A program made the translations under genes and the position numbers. Below, one piece after another: positions 18,817 through 28,342 of a stretch of DNA of 64,000 nt. Each line of letters opens with the position of its first letter. The stretch's first letter is position 1. The notes beneath the pieces are model-generated. The model made no database searches and was not told the origin of the DNA. It saw only the letters and a list, made by a program, of their open reading frames with translations. Origin of the DNA: Gimesia sp. (GTDB lineage Bacteria; Planctomycetota; Planctomycetia; Planctomycetales; Planctomycetaceae); the NCBI RefSeq assembly GCF_040219335.1, contig NZ_JAVJSQ010000005.1, forward strand, positions 377,501-441,500. The letters are read 5' to 3'.

Positions 18817-19950
18817 ATGGACGTTATGAATGATTGTCTGATCAGCGCATCTGCAGATATCAAAGAAGCAATTCGCGCCATCGAGGCTGGCAAGAAGGGG
18901 ATCGCGGTCGTTGTCGATCCCGCGCAAAAGCTGCAGGGGGTCATTACCGATGGTGATGTGCGTCGCGGATTGCTGGCCGGTCTTCGCCTGCAGGATTCGG
19001 TGACCCAGATTATGAACTGCCGGCCAACCAGGGCCGATGTGGCCATGCCTCAGTCATCGCTCGTGGAACTGCTCGACTCCAGCGGCCTGGAAGCAATGCC
19101 GCTGGTCGATGCCGAGAATCGTGTCGTCAAAGTCGTACTCTCTTCCGAGCTGACCCGTCGGACCGACACCGGACAGGCGACGGGATACAGCTGTGCTCTC
19201 ATCATGGCAGGAGGAGAAGGGCGGCGACTGTTACCGCTCACAGAAAATCTTCCCAAGCCCCTCGTAGAAGTCGGTGGGATGCCATTGATCGAACGGCAGG
19301 TGCGTCGTCTGGCAACCGCGGGAGTGGAGCGAATTTATATCGCTGTGAACTACCTTGCCGAGATGATCGAATCTCATCTCGGGGATGGCAGCCGATTCGG
19401 GACCGAGATCGTTTTTTTACACGAGCGGGAAAAACTCGGAACCGCGGGAGCCTTATCTCTGATTGAAGAGACACCCGAAGGACCTTTGCTGCTGATGAAT
19501 GGCGATGTCTTTACATCAATCAATTATCAGTCGCTGCTCGACTTTCATCTGCAGCATGAGTCGCTGCTCACGGTCGCTGCCATCGATTATCACGTTGAAA
19601 TCCCTTATGGCGTGATTAAGACAGATGGACCGTTCGCAGTCCGCCTGGAAGAAAAACCATCGCAACAGTTTCTGTGTAATGCGGGAATCTATGCCCTCTC
19701 CCCGGAGGCCGTCAGTCAGGTCCCGCGTAATCAGCCCTATAACATGACCGACCTGATCGAGTCGAACCTCACCAGTCAACCGGGGGTCGCCGTGTTTCCG
19801 GTCCATGAATACTGGTCGGACATCGGAACTCATGCCGAGCTGGACAAGGCACGCACTGAACTCAAGCTGGCCCGCGAAACCCTGGATGGGCCGGACCAGG
19901 ATGACGAGAGTGCCGTCCATCTGCAGTTGAATCAGCGCCGGGCTGCCTGA
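18817..19950 (+). CDS. ptmE: CBS-domain nucleotidyltransferase, PtmE-like (GDP-sugar supply)
   Basis: A 377-residue fusion. Residues about 8-120 form a CBS pair ('GVITDGDVRRGLL', 'AMPLVDAENRVVKVV'), and from about 126 a sugar-nucleotidyltransferase begins with 'ALIMAGGEGRRLLPLTENLPK' trimmed to the GxGxRL/PK motif (positions 19196-19258). This two-domain layout matches PtmE of Campylobacter, which makes the GDP-linked glucosamine that starts the GDP-route to legionaminic acid. It sits directly before legB, which supports that role; substrate and nucleotide are inferred, not read. Confidence 0.83.
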   Translation: MDVMNDCLISASADIKEAIRAIEAGKKGIAVVVDPAQKLQGVITDGDVRRGLLAGLRLQDSVTQIMNCRPTRADVAMPQSSLVELLDSSGLEAMPLVDAENRVVKVVLSSELTRRTDTGQATGYSCALIMAGGEGRRLLPLTENLPKPLVEVGGMPLIERQVRRLATAGVERIYIAVNYLAEMIESHLGDGSRFGTEIVFLHEREKLGTAGALSLIEETPEGPLLLMNGDVFTSINYQSLLDFHLQHESLLTVAAIDYHVEIPYGVIKTDGPFAVRLEEKPSQQFLCNAGIYALSPEAVSQVPRNQPYNMTDLIESNLTSQPGVAVFPVHEYWSDIGTHAELDKARTELKLARETLDGPDQDDESAVHLQLNQRRAA

Positions 19951-19991
19951 ACATCACCCAAACGTCATTAAACCTCAAAAGAAACAAATCA

Positions 19992-20993
19992 ATGTCAGAG
20001 TCGTTATCAGGAAAACAAACGCTGGTCACCGGCGCTGATGGCTTTATTGGAAGCCATCTGGTTGAGCAGCTCGTCCAGGCGGGAGCCCGTGTGCGTGCGC
20101 TCGTGTATTACAATTCCTGGAATCAGATCGGCTGGTTGAACGATGTCGCTCCCGAGGTCCTGAAAAATGTGGAAATCATTCAGGGCGATATTCGCGATGC
20201 CGAGCGAATTCAACTGGCAGTCGCAGACTGTGAATATGTGTTTCACCTTTCGAGCCTGATTGCGATTCCTTACAGCTATGTCGCCGCGCGGTCGTATGTG
20301 GATACCAATATCACCGGTGCCTTGAATGTGCTGCAGGCCTGTCGTAGTTCAGACAGGCTCACGCGACTCGTGCACGTCTCGACTTCCGAGGTCTACGGGA
20401 CCGCTCAGACCGTACCCATTGATGAACAGCATCCCCTGGTGGGACAGTCTCCTTATTCCGCCAGTAAAATTGGTGCGGACAAAATGGCCGAGAGTTTTTA
20501 TCTCTCCTTCGAACTGCCCGTGGTGACCGCACGACCTTTTAATACCTTTGGTCCCCGGCAGACCGCCCGCGCTGTGATTCCGACGATCGCCAGCCAGTTG
20601 CAGGCCGGCTGCAGCGAATTAAAACTGGGAGCCCTGACACCCACCCGTGATTTCAACTTTGCGACTGATACTGCGGCCGGCATGATCTCGCTGGCCCTCT
20701 GTCCGCAGGCGGAAGGTGAGGTTGTGAATATCGGCAGTGGCGAAGAGTGGTCGATTGAAGAGACCGCGCAGATGCTGATGGAAGTCACGGGGAAAGAAGT
20801 CCCCATCATCTGTGACGAAGATCGGATTCGCCCCGAAAAAAGTGAAGTCAATCGCCTGCTGGCGGACAATTCCAAAATTCAAAAACTGACCGGCTGGCAA
20901 TCGCAGGTCTCATTTAAAGACGGTCTGGCCGCGACCGCAGAATGGATCGGACGCAACTTGCAATATTTCAATGCGGAACGTTATTCCATTTAA
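19992..20993 (+). CDS. legB: LegB-type 4,6-dehydratase (extended SDR)
   Basis: A 333-residue extended SDR enzyme with NAD motif TGADGFIGSH (residues about 13-22), the ST-rich strand 'VHVSTSEVYGTAQ' and catalytic YSASKIGADK. The 'HLSSLIAIPYSYVAARSYVDTN' segment is typical of LegB-like GDP/UDP-GlcNAc 4,6-dehydratases. It should produce the 4-keto-6-deoxy sugar used by LegC. It is the last recognisable pathway gene and is followed after 29 bases by the flippase gene. Confidence 0.85.
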   Translation: MSESLSGKQTLVTGADGFIGSHLVEQLVQAGARVRALVYYNSWNQIGWLNDVAPEVLKNVEIIQGDIRDAERIQLAVADCEYVFHLSSLIAIPYSYVAARSYVDTNITGALNVLQACRSSDRLTRLVHVSTSEVYGTAQTVPIDEQHPLVGQSPYSASKIGADKMAESFYLSFELPVVTARPFNTFGPRQTARAVIPTIASQLQAGCSELKLGALTPTRDFNFATDTAAGMISLALCPQAEGEVVNIGSGEEWSIEETAQMLMEVTGKEVPIICDEDRIRPEKSEVNRLLADNSKIQKLTGWQSQVSFKDGLAATAEWIGRNLQYFNAERYSI

Positions 20994-21022
20994 GTAATTC
21001 ACCTCTTTCAGATAAGAAGACT

Positions 21023-22537
21023 ATGTCACGTTCTGTTTCCATCTCAGCACTGTTTGTCGCGATCGCCATGATTCTCGGGCGGTTGACCGGCCTGCTGCGC
21101 GTGCTGGGACTGGCCACGGTTCTGGGGGTTTCCTATGCCAACGACCTGGCCGTGTTAATTATTTCCGTACCAGACTTTTTGAATTCCATGCTGATTGGCG
21201 GGGCGATGGCTGCGGTCCTCGTGCCTGAAATCCATCGGCGAAATCAGGCGGACTCTGGTCAGACGGCCAGCCAGTTGATTGTACAGACGATGGTCGTTGT
21301 CGCTGCCATCTCCGGAATTCTGGCACTGATTCTGGCAGCTCTGGCTCCCTGGTTTACCCAGGGGCTCGCATCCGGGTTTTCGGTGGCGCAGATCAGTCAG
21401 GCCAGCCCACTGATTGTGGTCGTCTTGTGGGCCTTCCCGATCTCGGCGGTGACGGCGGTTACCGGCGCAGTTTTGCAGTCTCAACATAAACCACTGGTCC
21501 CTGCGTATGGCAATCTGTTTTTTAACCTGATCGTCATTCTGGCGATTCTGTTCTGGGTCAACGCGGATCAGCTTCAGATCCTGGCCTGGGCGGTGGTGGC
21601 CGCGGCCGTGTTCCGTCTGGTGACGCAAATGGTCCCCTGTCTGTTTCAGGGCACTCTGCGGGGCGGGTTACAGAATTTAATGAAATTCGAAACGCTCGAT
21701 CGGCGACTGCTGGTCAAATATTTTCAGGCGCTGACCGCCATTGGTCTGGTGATCGCGTTCCCCGTCGTTTCGCGTTCCTTCGCTTCTGCCTACACGGGGG
21801 GGATCAGCCTGTTCGAATATGCCCAGAAACTGGTGGAATTACCGCGGGGACTGCTGGGGGCGATTCTGACAATGGTCATTTTCCCACGATTAAGCCATGC
21901 TTTTGCTGAAGGGAAGTCAGACGACGGTTCCCGCATGATCAGCCAGGCCTCGGGGCTGATCCTGCTGATCTCAATTCCAGTGACAGTAGTAATTTACGGC
22001 TGCGCTGAACCGATGATCTCTTTTCTGTTTCAGCGTGGTCAGTTCTCCGCATATGATGTCGCACGGACAGCAGAATTATTGCAGATCGCAATTTTAGCGA
22101 TGCCGGCCCTGATCATGTCCATTTTGACGATGGATGTCTTCTATGCCCGTCACGAAACCATGATGCCTTTTCGGTTCAGTTTGATTTCTCTGGTATGTCT
22201 GGTGGTATTTTCGCTGATTTTACGTACTTTTATGGGGATTTCCGGCGTCATGCTCGCGTTCGTGCTGACCAGCTGGTTTCATTTTCTGATGCTGACCGTC
22301 GGGCTGTATCTGAAAATGCGGGTTTCTGTCATTGAAGGAGTCAATTTAAAACATTGTGCCGCATTGGTTCTGCTGACATTCTCAGGAATCACCTTTTCCG
22401 CTATGATGTTAAGAGTGATTACGGAACCGGTAATGCTGGTTATCTATTCGGGATTCGTGGGATTATTCTGCTTTGGGGCCGTGTTGGTGATCCTGAAGAA
22501 TCACCTCCCGCGTTTCCACAGGAAGCTGTCTTTATAA
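21023..22537 (+). CDS. MurJ/MVF-type lipid-linked oligosaccharide flippase
   Basis: About 504 residues with roughly 14 hydrophobic segments. The N-terminal 'ILGRLTGLLRVLGLATVLG' and 'DFLNSMLIGGAMAAVLVPE' are typical of the MurJ (MviN) family, and 'VELPRGLLGAILTMVIFPRL' is the conserved middle motif. MurJ flips lipid II, but paralogues inside glycan loci can act as Wzx-like flippases, and no other flippase is visible here. I place the start at 21023, since the longer in-frame ATG lies inside legB. The stop overlaps the next start by one base (TAATG). Confidence 0.87.
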   Translation: MSRSVSISALFVAIAMILGRLTGLLRVLGLATVLGVSYANDLAVLIISVPDFLNSMLIGGAMAAVLVPEIHRRNQADSGQTASQLIVQTMVVVAAISGILALILAALAPWFTQGLASGFSVAQISQASPLIVVVLWAFPISAVTAVTGAVLQSQHKPLVPAYGNLFFNLIVILAILFWVNADQLQILAWAVVAAAVFRLVTQMVPCLFQGTLRGGLQNLMKFETLDRRLLVKYFQALTAIGLVIAFPVVSRSFASAYTGGISLFEYAQKLVELPRGLLGAILTMVIFPRLSHAFAEGKSDDGSRMISQASGLILLISIPVTVVIYGCAEPMISFLFQRGQFSAYDVARTAELLQIAILAMPALIMSILTMDVFYARHETMMPFRFSLISLVCLVVFSLILRTFMGISGVMLAFVLTSWFHFLMLTVGLYLKMRVSVIEGVNLKHCAALVLLTFSGITFSAMMLRVITEPVMLVIYSGFVGLFCFGAVLVILKNHLPRFHRKLSL

Positions 22538-23370
22538 TGAAGTATCTATATATCACCGATTGCCCTGAGATCGCAAAGTACGTAGATCAGTGCGGGGTGG
22601 ATCGTATATTCATTGACCTGGAACTGCTCGGCAAGGTCGATCGACAGGGAGACAGAGATACTGTCATTTCACATCATCGCGCGGAAAATATCTCTCGCGT
22701 AAAACAGGTCGTAAGTCAGGCAGAAGTCCTGGTCCGGGTCAATCCGCTGAATCCCAATTCTGCTGAAGAAATTGAGCAGGTCATTGACCAGGGCGCCGAT
22801 GCCCTGATGCTGCCCATGTTCCGCTCGGTAGAAGAAATCGAGTGGTTCTGCGATCGCGTCAATTCACGGGCTCAGGTTGTACCGCTTGTGGAGACCGTTG
22901 GTGCGATGGACCAGCTCGATCAGATTGTACAATTGCCGGGGGTCTCCCAGGTACACATCGGTCTGAACGATCTGCACCTCGACCTGGAGCTCAACTTCAT
23001 GTTTGAGCTGATGTCCAACGGCATGGTGGAGGAAATAGCATCCATTTGTCGCGAGGCGAATGTCCCCTTCGGAGTTGGTGGTATTTCGACCATGGACACC
23101 GGCCTGGTTTCCGGCCGCCTGGTATTATCCGAACATGCCCGCCTGGGTTCAGAGTGGGTGATTCTGTCTCGGTCGTTTCATCAACTGGCTCACAGCCTGC
23201 AGGAACTTCAGGAAAAGATTGACCTGCCTCTGGAACTGGAGAAGGTTGATCAGCATTTTGCAGAGCTGCTCAAGCGGTCTGATTTTGAAATTGAACAGGA
23301 TAAACAGACACTTTACCATGCGATCAATCAGGTGGCACGCGATGAACTGTCCGAGCGAAACGCCTCCTGA
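22537..23370 (+). CDS. HpcH/HpaI aldolase / citrate lyase beta-like protein
   Basis: About 277 residues forming a TIM barrel of the HpcH/HpaI type: 'DRIFIDLELLGK' early, 'VLVRVNPLNP' with the substrate arginine, 'VVPLVETVGAMDQLDQI' with the metal-binding glutamate and 'HIGLNDLHLDLEL'. These enzymes cleave or form carbon-carbon bonds with pyruvate or an acyl-CoA. The usual EH pair after the first strand is replaced by ELLGK, so activity may differ. Start ATG overlaps the flippase stop by one base, so it is translationally coupled to the glycan operon although no standard glycan step needs it. Confidence 0.8.
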   Translation: MKYLYITDCPEIAKYVDQCGVDRIFIDLELLGKVDRQGDRDTVISHHRAENISRVKQVVSQAEVLVRVNPLNPNSAEEIEQVIDQGADALMLPMFRSVEEIEWFCDRVNSRAQVVPLVETVGAMDQLDQIVQLPGVSQVHIGLNDLHLDLELNFMFELMSNGMVEEIASICREANVPFGVGGISTMDTGLVSGRLVLSEHARLGSEWVILSRSFHQLAHSLQELQEKIDLPLELEKVDQHFAELLKRSDFEIEQDKQTLYHAINQVARDELSERNAS

Positions 23371-23507
23371 GAGAGACTCACTCGCATGCTCCGCGAGTTG
23401 AAAATGTCACATGCAGCAAAATGTCGCCCCAGCCGGGGTTTCAAAAATCTGTGAACCTCCAGGTTTTCTAAGCAATTCCCATTCAAGCTGAAGGATGATA
23501 GCGACTG

Positions 23508-24452
23508 ATGAATTCCGTATTAGTAACCGGCGGTGCCGGCTTTCTGGGAAGCCACTTGTGTGACCGGCTAATCGAGCTGGGGAAGAATGTTATTTGTGTA
23601 GATAATTTCTTCACGGGAAATAAACGGAACATTGCTCATCTGATCGGCCATCCCCGGTTTGAAGTGATTCGCCACGATATCGTGCATCCGATCTACCTCG
23701 AAGTGAATGAGATTTACAACCTCGCCTGTCCCGCTTCTCCGGTTGCCTATCAGTATAACCCCATCAAAACGATCAAGACCTCAACCGTGGGTATGGTGAA
23801 CGTACTCGGTCTGGCGAAACGCTGCCGGGCCAAAGTCCTGCACGCTTCCACATCTGAAGTCTACGGTGATCCAACAGTCCACCCCCAGGTGGAAGAGTAC
23901 TGGGGCAATGTGAATCCGCTCGGGCCGCGGAGCTGTTATGACGAAGGGAAACGCATCGCGGAATCCCTGTGTGTCAATTACCATCACGCCCACAAGGTTC
24001 CGATTCGCCTCGTTCGAATTTTCAACACGTATGGACCGCGGATGGATCCCAATGACGGTCGCGTGATCTCTAACTTCATCAACCAGGCTTTACGGGGCGA
24101 ACCGATCACAATCTATGGTGACGGTCAGCAGACCCGTTCCTTCTGTTACGTCGATGACCTGATCAGTGGTTTTCTGAAGATGATGGAGCAGGAAGAAACC
24201 ACCGGCCCGGTGAACCTCGGTAATCCGGTAGAGAACACGATGCTCGAACTGGCCGAAGCGGTCCTGGAGCATGTGGATTCTTCTTCCAAACTGATCCATG
24301 AACCACTGCCTCAGGATGATCCCAAGCAGCGTTGTCCTGATATCACCAAAGCCAAGTCGTTTCTGAAATGGGAACCTCAGGTTTCACTGAAAGAAGGCCT
24401 GGGTAAAACCATCGAGTACTATCGGCAACTGATGGATCAGGAATCAGCATGA
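23508..24452 (+). CDS. uxs: UDP-glucuronate decarboxylase (UDP-xylose synthase)
   Basis: A 314-residue extended SDR. NAD motif [10 protein letters not shown] (residues 7-16), then '[19 protein letters not shown]' and the catalytic '[13 protein letters not shown]', all characteristic of UXS enzymes. It converts UDP-glucuronic acid to UDP-xylose. No UDP-glucose dehydrogenase is present in the window, so the substrate must come from elsewhere. The stop overlaps the following epimerase start by four bases. Confidence 0.92.
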   Translation: MNSVLVTGGAGFLGSHLCDRLIELGKNVICVDNFFTGNKRNIAHLIGHPRFEVIRHDIVHPIYLEVNEIYNLACPASPVAYQYNPIKTIKTSTVGMVNVLGLAKRCRAKVLHASTSEVYGDPTVHPQVEEYWGNVNPLGPRSCYDEGKRIAESLCVNYHHAHKVPIRLVRIFNTYGPRMDPNDGRVISNFINQALRGEPITIYGDGQQTRSFCYVDDLISGFLKMMEQEETTGPVNLGNPVENTMLELAEAVLEHVDSSSKLIHEPLPQDDPKQRCPDITKAKSFLKWEPQVSLKEGLGKTIEYYRQLMDQESA

Positions 24453-25474
24453 GTCAGATTCTGGTGACAGGTGCGGCTGGATTCATCGGATTCCACGTCA
24501 CTTCTCAACTGCTCGCGCAGGGCCATCAGGTTACGGGCATCGATAACCTCAACAGTCACTATTCAGTGCAGTTGAAGCAGGACCGTCTCCAGGTCTTACA
24601 GAAGTCCGATCAGTTCGAGTTCGCTGAAATTGACCTGGTCGACGTTGCCGCCTTTGATCAACTGTTTGAGCAGCAGCAGTTTGATAAGGTGATTCATCTG
24701 GCGGCAGAAGTAGGGGTCCGTAATTCCCTGCTCAAACCGCTGGAGTATGTTCAGAGTAATGTAGTCGGGTTTGTGAATCTGCTCGAGCATTGTCGTAAAG
24801 GTCAGGTGCAGCACCTGGTCTATGCCTCGTCCAGCTCGGTCTATGGTGCGAATAAAAAGACGCCGTATGCCACGCACGACCCGGTTGACCATCCGGTAAG
24901 TCTGTATGCCGCTACCAAGCGGGCTGATGAACTCATCGCTCACAGTTACAGTCATCTGTATGATCTGCCCACAACCGGCCTGCGGTTCTTCACTGTTTAC
25001 GGACCCTGGGGCCGTCCCGACATGGCGGTGCACATTTTCACGAAGGCCATTCTGGAAGGCACACCGATCAGGGTTTTCAATCACGGGAACCTGAAACGCG
25101 ATTTCACCTATGTTGATGATATCGTGACCGGTGTCCTGGGCGTACTCGAACAGATTCCGGAACACAGCACATTTGCAGCCGAGTTCACTCCCCAGGAACA
25201 GGACCGGCAGACCGAAGCCCCTTACCGACTGTATAACATTGGTAATCACCAGCCGGTCGACCTGTCGCGTCTCATCGAAGTAATTGAGCAGCGTGTAGGG
25301 AAACCGGCGATTCGTGAAAATTACCCGATGCAGCCCGGCGATGTTCTGGAGACCTACGCTGATATTTCTGAGCTGCAGCAGGCAACCGGTTTCGCCCCTG
25401 CGACTCCCATTGAAGCAGGCATCGATCGCTTCGTGGAATGGTACCTGTCCTATTATGGCACTCCACAGGGATAG
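24449..25474 (+). CDS. UDP-glucuronate 4-epimerase-like NAD-dependent epimerase
   Basis: A 341-residue extended SDR with [10 protein letters not shown] at residues 7-16, the '[20 protein letters not shown]' block and catalytic YAATK. '[17 protein letters not shown]' is the usual signature of UDP-glucuronate 4-epimerases. It probably makes UDP-galacturonate and shares the UDP-glucuronate pool with the upstream decarboxylase, to which it is coupled by an ATGA overlap. It ends the plus-strand glycan run. Confidence 0.88.
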   Translation: MSQILVTGAAGFIGFHVTSQLLAQGHQVTGIDNLNSHYSVQLKQDRLQVLQKSDQFEFAEIDLVDVAAFDQLFEQQQFDKVIHLAAEVGVRNSLLKPLEYVQSNVVGFVNLLEHCRKGQVQHLVYASSSSVYGANKKTPYATHDPVDHPVSLYAATKRADELIAHSYSHLYDLPTTGLRFFTVYGPWGRPDMAVHIFTKAILEGTPIRVFNHGNLKRDFTYVDDIVTGVLGVLEQIPEHSTFAAEFTPQEQDRQTEAPYRLYNIGNHQPVDLSRLIEVIEQRVGKPAIRENYPMQPGDVLETYADISELQQATGFAPATPIEAGIDRFVEWYLSYYGTPQG

Positions 25475-25516
25475 CGCTATCGGGCGATCAGAGACAGATA
25501 GACGCTTCGCGTCATT

Positions 25517-26338
25517 CTAGATCTGTTCAATAATCCGTGGAACCAATCGGGCGAGTTTTGCGCCACCCTCTGCAGCCACAGCCAGAATCTTGCTGATGTC
25601 GACCGGCTCCAGGGCATCGGGCAGACACAGGTCTGTCACAACGGACAATCCCAGCACCCGTATCGATGCATGATTAGCCACGATGCATTCCGGCACAGTT
25701 GACATACCGACACAGTCCGCTCCCATCAACCGCAGCATCCGGTATTCAGCCCGCGTTTCCAGGTTCGGACCCGCGACAGCCACAAAGACACCGGTCTGCG
25801 TACGGATCTGCAGTTCCAGTGCCGTCTGCTCGGCGACCTTGATCAATTCCTGATCGTAGGGAGCAGACATGTCCGGAAAGCGAATGCCCAGCCGGTCATC
25901 GTTCACACCCCGCAGAGGATTGTCACCCATCAGGTTGATCTGATCTTCGATGATCATGATGTCAGCCAGCCGGTACTGAGGATTCATTCCGCCGGATGCG
26001 TTGGTCACGATCAGTGTGTCCACTCCCAGAGCCTGCATCACGCGGACCGGGAAGGTGACTTCCTTCATCGAGTAGCCTTCATAGAAATGAAAGCGGCCTT
26101 CCATCGCCACCAGCGGCTTTCCATCCAGACTCCCGAACACCAGTTGCCCGGCATGCGATTCAACTGTCGAACGTGGGAAGTGTGGGATTTCCTGGTAAGG
26201 AATGGTGACGTCCTGTTCGATCTGTTTGGTGAAGTCGCCCAGGCCGGTACCCAGAATCAGACCGATGCGAGGTTTTTGACTGATCCGGGTATTGAGAAAT
26301 TCGATGGCATCGTTGACTTGTTCAACCAATCCCTGCAT
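25517..26338 (-). CDS. punA: Purine-nucleoside phosphorylase (trimeric type)
   Basis: A 273-residue enzyme with the family motifs '[12 protein letters not shown]' (phosphate binding), '[13 protein letters not shown]', 'TNASGGMNP' and '[12 protein letters not shown]' in order. It cleaves purine nucleosides with phosphate to give free base and ribose-1-phosphate for salvage. It converges with the glycan operon across 42 bases that contain a small GACGC/GCGTC hairpin (25501-25513). The acidic-protein gene lies 152 bases upstream on the same strand. Confidence 0.95.
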   Translation of the reverse strand: MQGLVEQVNDAIEFLNTRISQKPRIGLILGTGLGDFTKQIEQDVTIPYQEIPHFPRSTVESHAGQLVFGSLDGKPLVAMEGRFHFYEGYSMKEVTFPVRVMQALGVDTLIVTNASGGMNPQYRLADIMIIEDQINLMGDNPLRGVNDDRLGIRFPDMSAPYDQELIKVAEQTALELQIRTQTGVFVAVAGPNLETRAEYRMLRLMGADCVGMSTVPECIVANHASIRVLGLSVVTDLCLPDALEPVDISKILAVAAEGGAKLARLVPRIIEQI

Positions 26339-26490
26339 GTCATGTTCTTTCGGTGAAGGTCTTGAGGAGGCCGATTGAAGCGACGAAACTCGCAGGCTGA
26401 TGGAAGAGTCAAATGCGTGCCGCTCTCTGGAAGGTAGCAGAGCCAGGCTCGCGGATCAACCACGAGCCTCCCAGCTGATTCAGAAACGAC

Positions 26491-26766
26491 TCAGAACATA
26501 TCGTCGTCATCATCGAAATCATCGTCTTCGAAGTCGTCGTCTTCGAAATCATCGTCTTCTTCATCATCGAAGTCTTCGTCATCCTCTTCTTCGTCGTCGT
26601 CGAATTCATCATCGTCATCGAATTCATCGTCGTCGATATCTTCGAGGTCATCAAAGCCAATGTTTTCCTCATCATCGTCTAGCGAAAAGAAAACGGCGGG
26701 GAGCTTATCCGAGAACGTTTCAAGCTCTTCAGGGGATTCGGTATGAAGGGAATCAGCTAATAACAC
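26491..26766 (-). CDS. Extremely acidic Asp/Glu-rich small protein
   Basis: A 91-residue protein. The first 29 residues are ordinary; the last 62 are about three-quarters Asp or Glu, broken by single Phe residues in DDDF/DDEF-like units and ending DDDDDMF. The start is a GTG with GAGGA seven bases upstream; there is no in-frame ATG nearby. The DNA is a degenerate run of GA(T/C)GA(C/T/A) codons and is repetitive, so slippage is likely. Strand choice rests on the ribosome site and on a unique non-repetitive N-terminus. Function is unknown. Acidic tails of this kind occur in nucleic-acid-mimic, chaperone-like and metal-binding proteins, and I cannot pick one. Confidence 0.7.
   Translation of the reverse strand: MLLADSLHTESPEELETFSDKLPAVFFSLDDDEENIGFDDLEDIDDDEFDDDDEFDDDEEEDDEDFDDEEDDDFEDDDFEDDDFDDDDDMF
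26500..26665. repeat. Low-complexity GAT/GAA triplet-repeat DNA
   Basis: On the plus strand the sequence is a run of TCATCG, TCGTCT and TCGAA(A/G) units, which are Asp, Glu and Phe codons on the minus strand. It is the coding DNA of the acidic protein tail, not an independent element. Period is three, with irregular blocks of 15-18 bases. Confidence 0.8.
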
Positions 26767-27240
26767 TGTTACATCCTCGTGATTTCATTGTATGTGCTTT
26801 CCGGGTCTCTAAACGATTATTTAACGGTTCGGGGTGTCCGTTGTGAATTACCCCCGCAGGGAGCAAGTCAGCACACGGAAGTGCTGAACTGGCAGGGATT
26901 CTACGAAATCAGCCGGCCGCAAATATTCCCTTTATTTTATTTATTTTGCTTTGTCAAGTGCGAAAAAAATGAACTGAAAATATATAGAATTATTTCCGTC
27001 AGGGCGGTGGAATCACATGAGGAAAAAATCGTCGATTTGCGCCTTCAGACCAAAAAATATGGCCCGGATACTGCCAGTTTCCGGGCGGGGAATCTGTAGT
27101 GATAACATGAATAGCGGGCGAAGCAGACCCTCCCTCAGCGGGGCCTGGATTCATCGAATCTTCAAATGAATTTCATACCCGTCTCCAGGCATGCTTTCGC
27201 CAGGCAAATCCGGCCGGGGGAGGTCTCGAGGAATCCCGTT
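26767..27240. other. AT-rich intergenic region, possible minus-strand promoter
   Basis: No convincing gene in 474 bases. On the minus strand a perfect TTGACA (plus positions 26952-26957) lies in an A/T-rich tract about 190 bases before the acidic-protein start; the matching -10 is weak (TAAAGG at 17 bases). Short open frames here lack ribosome sites and family features. Confidence 0.4.
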
Positions 27241-28287
27241 TCAGCCCGGATTCAGAGCCCCGCCACAGCTCGATCCCGCCCCGGCCGTACAGCCAAAACA
27301 GTGCCGCTGAGTCACGATGGGGCGTTTCTCCAGAGATCCATAATCAAAATCTCGGATATGTCTCTGTCGGGGCGGTGAGACGGGAAGCGCAAGCATCTGG
27401 TTGAAATCACAGTCGTAGAGATAACCCTCCCAGTCGACCGAGATCAGCGAGCGACACATGACCCCCGGGACGGTCTCCGGGTTAAATGCCTGGATGAGCC
27501 GCGACATATACTCTTCCAGTCGCTCCTGTGCAACCAACTCACTTAAATAACGGCTGATGGGCATGTTGGTGATTGTAATCAGGTTCGTAAACTCGATGCC
27601 AAACCGCGATCGCAGTTGCTCTCGATAGGCAGATTCGAGCTGTCCCTGATCGGGGGGCAGGGAGTGACCCACCGGGTTAAAGACCAGTGTGAGTTTCAGG
27701 GGGGATTCGGGAGCCCCATAACCCACTTCATTGAGGCGTTTCAGGGCCTGGATCGATTTCTGAAACGCACCATCGCCCCGCTGGGCATCGGTATTCTCTT
27801 CCAGGTAGCAGGGCAGGGAAGCAACAATCTCGACTTCGTGCTCCGCCAGGAATTCCGGCAGATCCCGATAGCCCGGAGCGAGCAGAATGGTCAGATTGCA
27901 GCGATCAATGATCCGCTTGCCCATCTCGCGTCCCCGTCTGACCATCAGCCGAAAATGGGGATTCATCTCCGGGGCGCCCCCCGTCAGATCCAGGGTCTGA
28001 AAGCCGGGATGTGCCAGGGCGCGCAGACAGTGCTCGACATTCTCAATCTGCATAATCTCCCTGCGATCTGGACCTGCGTCCACATGACAGTGCTCGCACG
28101 TCATATTGCACAATCGCCCGAGGTTGACCTGCAGCGTTTCAAGAGTCTGGGCCTGTAACAGAGGAAGTTGATGCGTTTCAAGCTGCGCATCAAACGTGGG
28201 CACCTGGTCCTGAGCAGCGAGAATCTTTAACTGCTCACGGGGATCAGCCAGTTTGCTCTGTTGTCGCAACAGGGTGAGTGAAGGCAT
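27241..28287 (-). CDS. arsS: Arsenosugar biosynthesis radical SAM protein
   Basis: A 348-residue radical SAM enzyme. The cluster-binding motif CNMTCEHC lies near residues 62-69 in 'QVNLGRLCNMTCEHCHVDAG', and the C-terminus has the family-typical 'CFGCTAGAGSSCGGALNPG', probably binding an auxiliary cluster. ArsS is thought to add the 5'-deoxyadenosyl group to methylated arsenic in arsenosugar synthesis. The arsM gene lies 55 bases upstream on the same strand and two arsenosugar-type glycosyltransferases follow divergently, which makes the assignment firm. Confidence 0.92.
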   Translation of the reverse strand: MPSLTLLRQQSKLADPREQLKILAAQDQVPTFDAQLETHQLPLLQAQTLETLQVNLGRLCNMTCEHCHVDAGPDRREIMQIENVEHCLRALAHPGFQTLDLTGGAPEMNPHFRLMVRRGREMGKRIIDRCNLTILLAPGYRDLPEFLAEHEVEIVASLPCYLEENTDAQRGDGAFQKSIQALKRLNEVGYGAPESPLKLTLVFNPVGHSLPPDQGQLESAYREQLRSRFGIEFTNLITITNMPISRYLSELVAQERLEEYMSRLIQAFNPETVPGVMCRSLISVDWEGYLYDCDFNQMLALPVSPPRQRHIRDFDYGSLEKRPIVTQRHCFGCTAGAGSSCGGALNPG

Positions 28288-28342
28288 AAACGTTCCCGAT
28301 CTTCCGTTTTCGTCTCTGGGTTAAAATCGACTGTGGAGCAAG

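Noticed and set aside
26500-26665. Possible CRISPR-like repeat array
   Set aside because: The repeats are three-base periodic and contiguous, with no unique spacers; they encode the acidic tail.
26400-26846. Plus-strand Arg/His-rich and minus-strand Met/Thr-rich frames over the triplet repeat
   Set aside because: Products of reading the repetitive DNA in other frames; only the acidic frame has a ribosome site and an ordinary N-terminus.
26779-27099. 106-codon plus-strand frame
   Set aside because: AT-rich, no ribosome site and no recognisable domain.
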